In this document: positions 1 to 8,637 of the stretch, one piece after another
Layout of the letters: each line of letters opens with the position of its first letter
Position numbering within the stretch: the first letter of the stretch is position 1
Assembly: GCA_019973155.2 (NCBI GenBank)
Contig: BPQB01000210.1
Coordinates: 1-12,263, forward strand
Source of the DNA: Phanerochaete sordida
Lineage: Eukaryota > Basidiomycota > Agaricomycetes > Polyporales > Phanerochaetaceae
Length of the DNA stretch: 12,263 nucleotides
Direction: 5' to 3'
Made by a program: the position numbers and the translations under genes
The notes under the pieces: generated by a model
What the model saw: only the letters and a program-made list of their open reading frames with translations
Database searches by the model: none
Told to the model about the DNA's origin: nothing

Positions 1-43
1 TGTGGGAGGTGTACTCGACCACTGAGACGCTCCGGAGCACACA

Positions 44-120
44 CTGGTGGTGGTGGATGAGCAACTAAGTGTATTGAGACGAGGAGTGGCTACTGACCTG
101 GTGGTGGTGGATGAGCAACT
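44..120 (+). repeat. Direct repeat of 23 bp, two copies
   Basis: Positions 44-66 and 98-120 are identical over 23 bp (start CTGGTGGTGG, end GAGCAACT). They lie 54 bp apart and are separated by unrelated sequence. This may be the edge of a tandem array that begins left of the window. Confidence 0.8.
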
Positions 121-695
121 GAAGGCCCAAGTCCGCCCCACCAGGGTTTATAACTACGCTGATCCGGCGCTAATCCGGTCAATGCACAGAGGAAGAACGG
201 AGAAAGCGCTACAAAGGAAGGGATAAACCTAGGAGAAATAAAATGTGGAAGACAATAAGACAAAGGAATGTCCAAAAAGGAAGGTGCCACTGAAGTGAGT
301 GGCACCAAGGCCCAGACCGAGTCCATGGGGCCACTGAGGCGGAGAGGTGCCTGCAGCACGCACTCCAACAGTATGACAGCGTCGAGACACGGGGGACAGC
401 TAGTACTTCGACGTGAGACTTACCTGACCACGGGATGTTCGGGCGTCAATTGCTTACAAGCTTGGCTGGTAAAGGGTTACTGGTGGGCTCAGGGCGTGAT
501 ATCGACGTGAAGGGCGAAGGAAAGCAGGAGCTGGATGGTGAGAACAACGACTAGATAGAGCGCGGCGAGTGCAACGTCGAGGTCGAGCGCGGCAACAGAG
601 AGGGCGACACGCCAGGCAGCAAGGGTGGCATACGACGTGTAGACAAGGCGGTGACGAGCATGGCGGCGGCAGGCGAGTCACCAGAGATAAAGCGA

Positions 696-1484
696 GCTAC
701 GAGTAAACTCGATAGCACGGAGAGCCGTGGTGGACGTGGACGAGAGCGAAGGGTGCCGTGGCATCAAAGAAGCGAGGGCTGTGGTGCTGGTAAACGCGAG
801 TACTCGAGGATAAGCCGCGAGTGCGAGCACGAGGTAGGCGTCCAGATGGTGGGCGTAGTGGGCGACGACGAGGAGCAGAGCATGGCACACGACAAGGGCA
901 AGCGCGACGAAGGCGGCAGCAATGCGAGCTACGAGTAGGCTCGATAGCACGCAAAGCTGTGGTGGTGTGCATGGCGGTGAAGATGCGGTGGTGGTGGTGG
1001 CGGTGAGTGCGAGAGCTTGTTGACGAGTGGCAATCACGAGTACAGCACAGATGTCTGGCTAGAGGGCGGCGAGGGCGATGTCGAGGTAGAGCTCCTGGAG
1101 AGCAGAGTGAGCGAGCGCGGTAAGCGTGTAAAGAGCATCGAGCGTAGCGTGAGTGACAAGGGCTGCAAGGAAGGCGGGACCGAGAGAGTAGCGAGGGCGG
1201 CGGCGACAGCGACGACGACAAGGGCAGCGGCGAAGAGGGTGGTGGCAATGAGGGTGGCGGCGATGAGAGCGGCGGCTGCGACAGAAGTGGCGGTGACGCG
1301 AGCTAGAAGTAAACTCGCTAGCACGCAGAGTCATGGTAGAGGGGTAGGCTTGCGTCGAAGGAGGAGGTGGTGGCAGTGACCAGTGCGAGAGTATGGCGCA
1401 AGAGCGCGGACGTTGAGGGGAGGATGGCGGGATGCCAAAACGTCAAAGGCATCGAGGTCGCAAGCTACGAGTATACTTGGTAGC
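696..1484. repeat. Four dispersed copies of an imperfect 21-bp palindrome
   Basis: Copies lie at 696-716, 928-948, 1302-1322 and 1464-1484. Each begins GCTA and ends TAGC, with an inner AGT and an opposing CTC or CTT, so the unit is an imperfect dyad. Flanks are partly shared (GCGA before, ACG or ATGCG after). Spacing is 232, 374 and 162 bp, so this is a dispersed and not a strict tandem array. Confidence 0.7.
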
Positions 1485-1565
1485 ATGCGACCACAACGAG
1501 GAGCAGGAGGAGGAGCAGGAGGAGGAGGCTAGGCAAGACATCCTGGAAGACGCCCTAGACCTGGT

Positions 1566-1619
1566 CACGTGCACTCCAGGCCAGCGCGCAAAGAGCGCTC
1601 AACCACGTGGCTCCACGTG
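1566..1619. promoter_or_regulatory. Cluster of three CACGTG E-boxes
   Basis: The palindromic hexamer CACGTG occurs at 1566-1571, 1604-1609 and 1614-1619. In fungi this is the core site of bHLH regulators such as Cbf1- or Pho4-type factors. No gene start lies nearby, so function is unproven; the cluster sits just left of the transposon-like end at 1660. Confidence 0.35.
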
Positions 1620-1659
1620 CTTGCTGCAGACGCGCCTGCCTGACGTCTAAGCAAGCAGT

Positions 1660-2550
1660 CATCTGCAAAAACCCCCATGGCTAGTAAGCACTATTTAGCT
1701 CTAAATAGGAGGAATAGATGTAGAGGGGTATTTCATGCCGTAGCAGAAATTATTTCTGCCCTATTTCTGCCCCAATTATGCTGTAATCCATGACTATTTG
1801 ACCTGTTTCACTGTTAGTTATCTATTCACCAGCTTTCTGTGCACTATGTGCAGCCCTTATGGCTGCTACTTTCTCCTTATTCATCGTTTGCCTGCTTTTT
1901 TGCCGCTATACTGCTGGTAATCCACGGCTTTCTATCTATAGTTTGACCTAAAACACCTTATTCCCTTTCTATCAACTTTCTTACTGCTATATGCTACTCC
2001 TTTGGTTGATATTTCATAGCTGTATGGCTACCATTTTCCTGTGATGTTGCTGCTAGGGCTGCTTTATATGTTTGTTGTTTGCTTACTAAATTGCTATTTA
2101 TTGACTATGTCAATGCTGTTTACTTGCTATATCACGGTTATTTAGCTGCCGTATGGCTACTGTATGACTGCTATTTTTTGGCTAGTCTACTGCTCAACAG
2201 GTACTATACAGATATATTTTATCTAATTCTTGACTTGCTTACTGCTATCGTAGTACTATTCGTACGCATTTTGTATGCTAATCCTAGACTAAGTACCTAC
2301 TATTTAAGGGCTATATGACTACTTACGGACCGTGACTTGACATTTGTTTCAAGTCTAATTTGAAGCTTACTCATGGCTGTTCTGTCCTTAAAGCAAGATA
2401 AACCACCACTACAAGGCTTCTAATGCAGCGCATCTTGAGTGCCATTGAGGGATTAATCACCTCTTTGGCCTTTTTTCCCACTAAAGCGCAATTAAAAGCG
2501 AAATAATGTAAATTAACAGCATCTAATCTAAACATTTAAAAATACAGTAC
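1660..2550. mobile_element. AT-rich element with one CATCTGCAAAAACC end; right end not found
   Basis: At 1660 the sequence switches abruptly from GC-rich to AT-rich with the motif CATCTGCAAAAACCCCC. The same terminal motif bounds the elements at 2880-3304 and 11635-11966. The interior carries scattered CTATTT/AAATAG motifs and two near-perfect palindromes (1691-1708 and 1743-1759), and it holds no believable gene; the open frame at 2079-2318 is hydrophobic AT-rich translation. I could not find an inverted partner before the 3' end of the next gene. The right boundary near 2550 is therefore only where AT-richness falls off, and the copy is probably truncated. Confidence 0.5.
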
Positions 2551-2629
2551 TGGATGTGCGGGAGAGAGAGGGAAAGAGTGTGAAATGCATGCAGAGGGTA
2601 TCAAAACGGAACGCGGTGAGCTATAGAGC

Positions 2630-4669
2630 CTACAGAACCTCCATGTGGTCAATGTCCATATACTGCCACCAGGACTCGACGCGACTTGAGGGCTTGCAGA
2701 GACGGCCATTGCTAAGGAGAGATCAACAAAAGGATGAGCAAGGGAAAAGCGGAGGCGTACCTGGTGTTGTCGTAGATGTCGCGGAGTAGACGCTCCAGAG
2801 CCTCCGGGCGGTCCTCGGTGAGCTGGAGCATGCTGTCGTGGTGGGCCTCATAAATGTTGCCATACCGGCTGCAGGAGAACATCTGCAAAAAGCTCTCGAG
2901 TTAATTAGTACTCTTTGCAGGCTATCTCAGTCCTATTCAACCTAGCTTGCTTCTATTTGCCTATTTGACCTAAATGTTTACTATTTAAGATCTAAATGGC
3001 CTGTTTGCGTACTCATTAACCTTTTTAATATCTAAACATTCTATTTGACCTGTTTGTATAGTACTTATGCTCTATACAACCACTTCTTGCAAACTATTTG
3101 CCCTATTTTCTGCTCAGGAGTACTAAATAGCACAAAGAGTGGACAAATAGTACAGAGATGGGATAAAAAGAGGGTAAATAGAAGTCAAATAGAAGTCAAA
3201 TAGGAGCCAAATATCAAATTACCCTCTGACAAATAGTGCTATCCACCTATTTCACCTATTTAGTACTATTTAGTACTTTTACGCACCAGAGGTTTTTGCA
3301 GATGAATGCTCAGGGGACCTCCGCCGGCGTAGACATGTCCCTGAGGACCGAGTGGATCTGTGGAGTGATCAGACAAATGGAATGCTGCAAAAGATGTGGA
3401 TCACTTACCGCGGTGGCGACAAGGCACACCAGAGGGCCAGGTATGATCTTGTAGGCCTCGCCGTTCCACTCGATGTCGAACAGGCCAGTCGCCAGCTGCA
3501 GGAACGACCTCCGCTGGGTCCAGAGCAGGTGGAAGATGATGTCGGCAATGCACGGGTGCATGAAGGGCTTGGTGGCATCAAAGACACCCTGTCCAAGATG
3601 TCAGCATCAGGATTAGGACAAATAAAGGAAGAGAGGGGACCTACCATGACATCGCCGGCGTACACATAGCGCAGGCCCCTTAGGAGCTCTAGAACGCGCT
3701 CCTGGAGGTCCGGAGGGTTGCCGTTGAGCTTGTAGTGGAGGGGGACCTTGATGAGGGCCAGGCGGCGGACATAGCCCTGAAGCTGGCTGAGCTGAGTCTC
3801 AAGCTATGGCAGTCAGCAGCGGTTCAAAGGCGGAGAAAAAACGAAGAAATGCTGAGGACTTACCAGGCTGATGATCTCCTTGGTCCAGTTGAAGTCAACG
3901 CTGAACTGGTGGTAGATCTCGTGCTCGTCGAGAGTCATTGCAGCCTTCTTGAGACACTTGGCCAGGAACTGGAGCTTGTTCTGCTTGAGGGTGTCCGGGA
4001 AGGCGTCGTAGACGTAGAGCTCGTACTTAAGGGAGATGAAGGCGGTCTTGATGACCCGGCGGAGGCGGTGGTGGATGCACTTGAGGCGGATGCGGCCGTT
4101 CCTGCCATAGACGAGGGTGAACAGAGGGATGTCGCCGGCATGGTAGACAACCTCCGCAGGAGCAGCTGGGGCGGCGGCACCTCCAGCAGTGGGACGCTGA
4201 CGAAGTCGAGCTTGTGCCGAATGGCAGGAGCAGAGGTCTTCGCCCACCCGGAGCTTTCGTAGATGGCTGGCTTGGCTGGAAGCTTGCTGGGCGGCTTGGC
4301 GAGGCGGGCTCCGGAGGTGCTGTTGGGTCGGAACTCAGGCTGGGTTTGGGATTGGGATTGGACTTGAGATTGGGAGTTGGCGGAACGTGGACGGGCAGCG
4401 AATGCGCTGGCAGGCGCTTGCGAAGCAGCAGGTGGGAGAAATCAGTCATATATAGGGATGGAAGCCACGTCAATGCTCACCTTTCTTCTTCGGAGGCCGC
4501 GGATCCTCGTCCTCGCTGGCAGAAGGTGTGTGAGTAGCCTTCCTTTTTCCAGCTACGATGCCGTTAGCCAGGGTCTCTCGGTCTTGTGCACGGAATACGC
4601 ACCGGCCTTCGCGCTCAGGGTCTTCGGCGCGTTGGGCCCTTTGCCGGTCTTGGAGCGCGTGGCAGCCAT
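2630..4669 (-). CDS. DUF6532-like basidiomycete protein, interrupted by a mobile element
   Basis: No biochemical role is known to me. I read exons 4669-4603, 4552-4481, 4416-3864, 3803-3645, 3588-3409, 3357-3319 or 3310, then 2882-2761 and 2711-2630, joined by GT..AG introns of 49-64 nt. The N terminus is lysine-rich (KKK, SEDEDPRPP), followed by Q/S/P-rich sequence. The conserved core runs from GDIPLFTLVYGRNGRIRLK through FMHPCIADIIFHLLW to IIPGPLVCLVATA, and the C terminus ends WWQYMDIDHMEVL. This pattern resembles basidiomycete DUF6532 proteins. Defects: a 425-bp element at 2880-3304; an in-frame TGA at 3312-3310 if that insert is simply removed; and an unresolved frame change within 4333-4190. 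Splicing GAG at 3319 to the acceptor at 2883 would restore the frame. It may be a pseudogene or a gene with a transposon-derived intron. Confidence 0.62.
2880..3304. mobile_element. 425-bp MITE-like element inserted in the DUF6532-like gene
   Basis: The ends are inverted copies: 2880 reads CATCTGCAAAAAGCTCT and the complement of 3304 reads CATCTGCAAAAACCTCT, 16 of 17 matching. An AA dinucleotide flanks both sides (2878-2879 and 3305-3306), compatible with a 2-bp target duplication but too short to be firm. The interior is AT-rich with at least fifteen CTATTT/AAATAG motifs, mostly CTATTTG-type in the left half and CAAATAG-type in the centre and right. That gives a loose large-scale inverted arrangement. 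There is no transposase, so it is non-autonomous. It separates two parts of the host protein that belong together. Confidence 0.75.
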
Positions 4670-4687
4670 GACGGGCGGAGGAGAAAG

Positions 4688-4732
4688 CTGGAAGCAAAAA
4701 GGAGTGTGGTCAAATTAAATGAGTTAACGTAC
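4688..4732 (-). other. Predicted 5'-UTR intron of the DUF6532-like gene
   Basis: On the minus strand a GTACGT donor follows position 4733. A TTCCAG acceptor ends at 4688, leaving 45 nt between exons and 18 nt of leader before the ATG at 4669-4667. Intron size matches the other introns here. It is predicted from splice motifs only. Confidence 0.45.
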
Positions 4733-4819
4733 CGTTGTCTGTAGGGACTGTGGGGTAAAACGAGCGGTGTGGGAGTAGAAGTGTGCGGTGGTTGTAGTTG
4801 TGGTTGAAGTTCAAGTTCG

Positions 4820-4835
4820 CGCGCCAAATGGCGCG
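4820..4835. promoter_or_regulatory. Perfect GC-rich palindrome upstream of the DUF6532-like gene
   Basis: CGCGCCA and TGGCGCG form 7-bp arms around AA. On the complement the site contains TTTGGCGC, which resembles an E2F-type site and shares the CGCG core of fungal SBF/MBF sites. It lies about 150 bp upstream of the start codon on the minus strand, where a promoter element is expected. Confidence 0.35.
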
Positions 4836-5137
4836 TCTTTGCCCGAGAGGTCACACATGGTCACATTGCGTGACATCGGCAACGACCACCTTCAAAATGT
4901 CAGTGCATGCCTAGAAACTATTCCAAGCCGGTGTGGACAGTACAGTACAGTGGTAACGACGGTAGTTATACATGTGATTATACAGATATTAGACAAAAGC
5001 AAGAATATTACCAAGAAAATACAAGAGACGTCGCGCAAAGAAACAACCAGTCAGCGATAGTAAGTGTACAACAAGAAACGTGCGCTCGAGCAGAGGATAC
5101 GCGTCCAGGGCAAGGAGCAAGGTGACGCAAACACAGC

Positions 5138-8097
5138 TCATGGGGCATCGTCTCCAAGTGCCTGCTGGGCTTGCGGGGTGGGCACGCGCAGAGAACCAGG
5201 CAGCCTGCGCGGAATGGCCGCCGCCCTGCCGAACTTCTGGAAGGCGCACTGGCAATAGAACTGTGCCACTTGTCGCTTCAGCTCCAGCAGTTGCGCATCC
5301 TCCAAGCCGTACCGAAACCCCTTCGTTTGCAGCGAGGCCGGGCAGCCCGGCCACTGACGGATCAGCACACGGAGGCCTTCCAGGCTCAGCATGCGGTCGC
5401 GGACAGCTTCGGCATCCAGTGCTTCCAGCGGACGTGGAAAGTCGGGCCTGGACCAGTGAGCTCCTGGGAAGATGTTGCCGAGCAGCTCATGCCGAAGACG
5501 CAGCGCACGCGGGCCTGACTGTGGAACCATTCGCACGTCGAGCTCGCACACCTCTGCGTGAAAGGCGACCTCTCCAAGCTCCCACGCGATCTCGCGGACG
5601 ACATTGGCGGGGACGGGCATGTTGCCAGCTTGAGCGGCGGCGGTGTCCAGCGTGACACTAACTTCTCGCCAGAGGAAGCTCTTGATGGGCTCAGTCCTCA
5701 GCATCAGCGGACGTTGGAAGCCCAGAAACGCTGTGAAGTACCGGCAGACAGCCTCCTTCTGCTGGTGGCGCTTCTGAGCTGCCTCCTGCTTGGCAGCCTG
5801 CGTCGATGCTTTGGCGGTGGCGCTTGACGCGGTCGCGAAGGAGCTCGATGCTTGCGCGGAGGAGCTCGATGCTTGCACGGACGAGCGCGATGCTTGTGCA
5901 GAGGAGCCCAACGTTTGTGCGGAGGAGCCCGACGCCAGCGTGGACGAGCGCAACGTGAGCGTGGACGAGCTCGACGCTTCTTTGTTGGCAGTGCTGCTTA
6001 CCGCGTGCTGAGACTTGCCGCCGAGGGCTTTGTGCTGCTCGCTGGTTTGCTTCTCTTCTTCCGATTGCTCAGGAAATCTCGACAACAGGGTGCGCCATGA
6101 GTTCTGCGTGACGGGGGCATAGAGCGTCGGGCGGCCAAGCCTCCCAAACAGAGGCACCCGGAGTGACATCCAGTTGGAGATATATGTGAGCAAGCGGACC
6201 TTGCTTAACGGCGAGACGAGCAGCTCCGGCTCGGGGAACCACAGGCCGACTAGAGCCTCACAAGGCTTGGTGAGGTCGAGGGCACTCAGGGCCTCTTGCC
6301 ACGCGGTGACTCGCGCCAGAAGGAGCTCGTGTTCCTGCACCTTGAACCGTTCAAGAGCCAGGACTCGCTGAGCTAGAGCGATAATCAGTGTATATGCACA
6401 ATGCCATGACTGACGTTACTTACCGGCTTTCCCTTTGCCTTTGTGCCCTCTGTTCTGCTCCACCATGACCTCCTCGTCGTCGAGACCAAATGCCACCGGT
6501 AGCGCGACGTGCTCGATGTCGAGCAAGGCCTCCGACTCCTTGGAGATGGCAAGCAGGTGCTGCTCACCTGCTCGAACTCTGCAGCGTACGTCACCGCGGA
6601 CATCCTCTCGATCTTGCAAGATGTTGTACGGCTCAGTGAAGGAGATTGGATCCCGCCCCTCGATTTGGATGTCGCCGATGGTGTGCCGGGGCTGAATGTA
6701 CCAGACTGGCACTCCTGCGGCGTACAACTTCTGCGCCACGGCAGGATCAGTGGTGAACGCCCCTTTGATACCTCGCCCTAATCCTGTCTGCACATCGACG
6801 GCATCTCCAAGAAGAACCGGGGCAGAAGGATTCGCCAGAGCTTCGTACCACATCACCATATACCACCGCACGAACGCAAAGCACTCCGCCCAGCAGCGGT
6901 GCAAGCGGCCCCACAGAGCGATCAAGCTCCGATACGTTGAGGGCAGCGCAAAGAGCGCAAAGGCGTTATACATTGCTGCTTTGAGGTGCGCGATCTGATC
7001 GACGACAGCTTGTACTGGGGCTGGCTCCTAACGCAGGTACTCGGCGATCTGACGGTCCATGGTCTGGATAGCGTCACGCAAGTGGGCCAGTTTGTGGGAA
7101 ACCAGGTAGCCGAAGGCCTGGCCGCTTGGATCGTCGTTGGCCCGGACGAAGTCGTCCTCGAGCGGACAGTGCCACATAACGGTGAATGGGTTTCTGTCTG
7201 CCGGACAGTTGGGGATGAAGGGGAGGTACCTGAGGTTGGAGCAGTAGAGCTGGGGCCAATGGAGAGGGTCCTCGACGCCGAACCGTCCGTCCGAGCGAAG
7301 CAAGATGTCGACGACACCGATGACAGGCCGCGGAATCCAGGTGGTGTTGAGGGCAGTCACACAGTGGGTCCCTTCGTCCGTGAAGGTGTGCGCAAGTCCT
7401 CGAGCCCAGTTGAGGCGGCGCTGCTCAGCGAGAGGATCGCCACGGGAGTAGTCCCGCGGCACGGAATGCATGAGCTCGGGCGTAGGTGGAGATTCAGACC
7501 TGGAGGGGCTTGATGGCTTATCGACGAGCATGCTGGCTGTTGAGCTTGTGCTAGAGCAGCGTAAGTGAGATACCACATTGAAGAGAGCAGAACGCAGAAC
7601 TCACCTGACTCTCCCTGGGCTAGGCCGTGTCCTGCTCGACGACGGCTGGGTGCTGCGAGCCTGTTCAGGCTCGTCGACGAGCATCCGAGCTTCTGAGCTT
7701 GCACTAGAAGGCTGTAAGTTCGACATTGTCGCTGAAGGAGTTGTACGGAACGTACCTCACACCCGCCGGTGACGGCTGGCTGCCACGGGCTTGTTCAGGT
7801 TCGTCGACACGCATTGGGGCTGCTGAGCTTGTGCTAGAAGGATGTAAGTCGGACAGCATCACTGAAGGAATAGCACAGAACATACCTTGCTTCTGCCGAA
7901 GGATGTTGTGTGCCGCTTGACGATGACCCGCTGCCGGAGGCTTGCTTGGGCTGTTCGATGCGCTGCTTCTTGAAGCGCAGGCCTTTGAGCTTGCCGGCGG
8001 CCACTTGGTCGCGCAGGGACCTCTCGGGCGATGGAACATCGGAGCGCGTCCGCCGCGTGGGCAAGCTGTTCGTGTCGCGGTCTGAAGGCTGGCTCAT
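5138..8097 (-). CDS. Unnamed basidiomycete-specific family protein with an in-frame TAG
   Basis: Function unknown. Five exons, 8097-7886, 7833-7756, 7703-7605, 7550-6424 and 6372-5138, join in frame to 917 codons including the final stop, with introns of 52, 52, 54 and 51 nt. The N terminus is basic and S/P-rich. The clearest family core is residues 200-290 (WIPRPVIGVVDILLRSDGR, HWPQL, LRYLPFIPNCPADRNPF, VMWHCPLEDDFV). From memory this matches an expanded, unnamed agaric family. Later parts include WYIQPRH, a GLWFPEPELL region, a serine-rich heptad repeat (about 635-684) and a basic C-terminal domain. One TAG interrupts codon 304 (7030-7028), while clear family-like sequence continues in the same frame. 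It is thus a recent pseudogene, an error, or a readthrough case. I chose ATG 8097; an in-frame ATG at 8142 is possible. Confidence 0.7.
5838..5984 (-). repeat. Coding minisatellite: seven 21-bp units, a serine-rich heptad repeat
   Basis: Seven imperfect 21-bp units begin at 5838 and continue in register to 5984. Because 21 is divisible by three they encode 7-residue repeats such as SSAQASR and SSVQASS in the minus-strand protein. The same units stay open on the plus strand, which explains a spurious acidic open frame there. Confidence 0.85.
7551..7885 (-). repeat. Tandem exon-plus-intron duplication within the unnamed family gene
   Basis: Three successive intron-exon units show the same design: a 52-54 nt intron ending CTAG, then an exon starting with CACAAGCTCA or a close variant and encoding an SxxSxAxM(L/R)VDEPEQAR-like peptide. 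Exons 7833-7756 (78 nt) and 7703-7605 (99 nt) are both multiples of three and split their border codons after the second base. A third copy of the exon start opens the large exon at 7550. Introns 7834-7885 and 7704-7755 are the same length and visibly similar. Confidence 0.8.
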
Positions 8098-8148
8098 TGC
8101 GAGATAAACGGCTGGAGAGCGACGAGGAAGAGGCAGGGACACAAGATT

Positions 8149-8203
8149 GACGCGAGATGAACACGAGATCGACGCGAGATGGGCACGAGATCGATGCGAG
8201 ACG
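8149..8203. repeat. 22-bp tandem repeat, about 2.5 copies
   Basis: Units at 8149-8170 and 8171-8192, plus a partial unit to 8203, share GACGCGAGATG and CACGAGATC. The array lies 50 bp upstream of the start codon of the minus-strand gene, in its presumed promoter or 5' leader. Confidence 0.8.
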
Positions 8204-8211
8204 TGCTAGGA

Positions 8212-8446
8212 GAGAGCAAAAGTGCTCTCACTCAGCTCAAGAGGTTGCCAGATGTGGCCGCCCTCCCTGCGTCAACGCCGTGGACAGGTGTGAGGAAGAG
8301 GTGGTCTTGCTGGGCGAAGTGACGAGCTTGAGCTTGAGGTATGGCGGTGGAAGTAGGCGGCGGTGGGCGAGATGAGCTGGAGAGTGCAAAAGCACACTCA
8401 CACAGCGTCAGAGGTTGCCAGGTATGGCCGCCCTTTACGTCAACGG
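8212..8446. repeat. Duplicated hairpin block, period about 170 bp
   Basis: 8212-8280 and 8380-8446 share a hairpin-forming start, then GAGGTTGCCAG, TGGCCGCCCT and CGTCAACG. The first hairpin is GAGAGCA-AAAG-TGCTCTC (7-bp arms). The second is AGTGC/GCAC around AAAA, with a different stem sequence but the same place. No gene is seen; this is part of the spacer between divergent genes. Confidence 0.65.
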
Positions 8447-8637
8447 AAGGAATGAGGAGGTCCTGGTGGTCGTGGTGGTGGTCGAAGTGGAGTGAAGGAA
8501 GACGCGCCAGCCTGCGTCAAAGTCGAAAGAGCGCCGAGCGTGGGATACCTGCACGTGACCTGTGCGCTCAATGTGGGGCGCCAAACATCGTCGCCTTTTG
8601 CTCTTCCTGCCACCACCAACCCCCTTCCACCACTGAG

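Larger units (their letters stand above)
1..1655. repeat. GC-rich, purine-skewed degenerate repeat region without a credible gene
   Basis: No open frame here looks like a protein; the frames on both strands translate to low-complexity R/S/T/A-rich strings. The plus strand is strongly enriched in G and A from about 500 to 1540. Visible repeats are a 23-bp direct repeat at 44-66 and 98-120 (starting CTGGTGGTGG, 54 bp apart), four copies of a palindromic 21-mer (696-716, 928-948, 1302-1322, 1464-1484), related G/A-rich blocks near 553 and 1060, and a short GAGGAGCAG-type run at 1498-1530. It is probably decayed repetitive or transposon-derived DNA, but I cannot name the source element. Confidence 0.6.

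Noticed and set aside
678..1379. Several overlapping open frames on both strands
   Set aside because: All give low-complexity R/S/T/A-rich translations of purine-skewed repeats, and none resembles a protein family.
2079..2318. Open frame for a hydrophobic 79-residue protein
   Set aside because: It lies wholly in the AT-rich element, its leucine/tyrosine content follows from base composition and short repeats, and there is no supporting context.
4191..4219. A 29-nt intron in the DUF6532-like gene
   Set aside because: It would fix the frame, but it is shorter than any normal fungal intron and both sides are repetitive, so I left the frame problem open.
5790..6011. Plus-strand frame with an acidic LDACAEE-like heptad repeat
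   Set aside because: It is the reverse-strand reading of the 21-bp minisatellite inside the minus-strand gene.
7005..7030. A 26-nt GT..AG intron that would remove the in-frame TAG
   Set aside because: It is too short and changes the frame, whereas the unspliced frame continues the family pattern.
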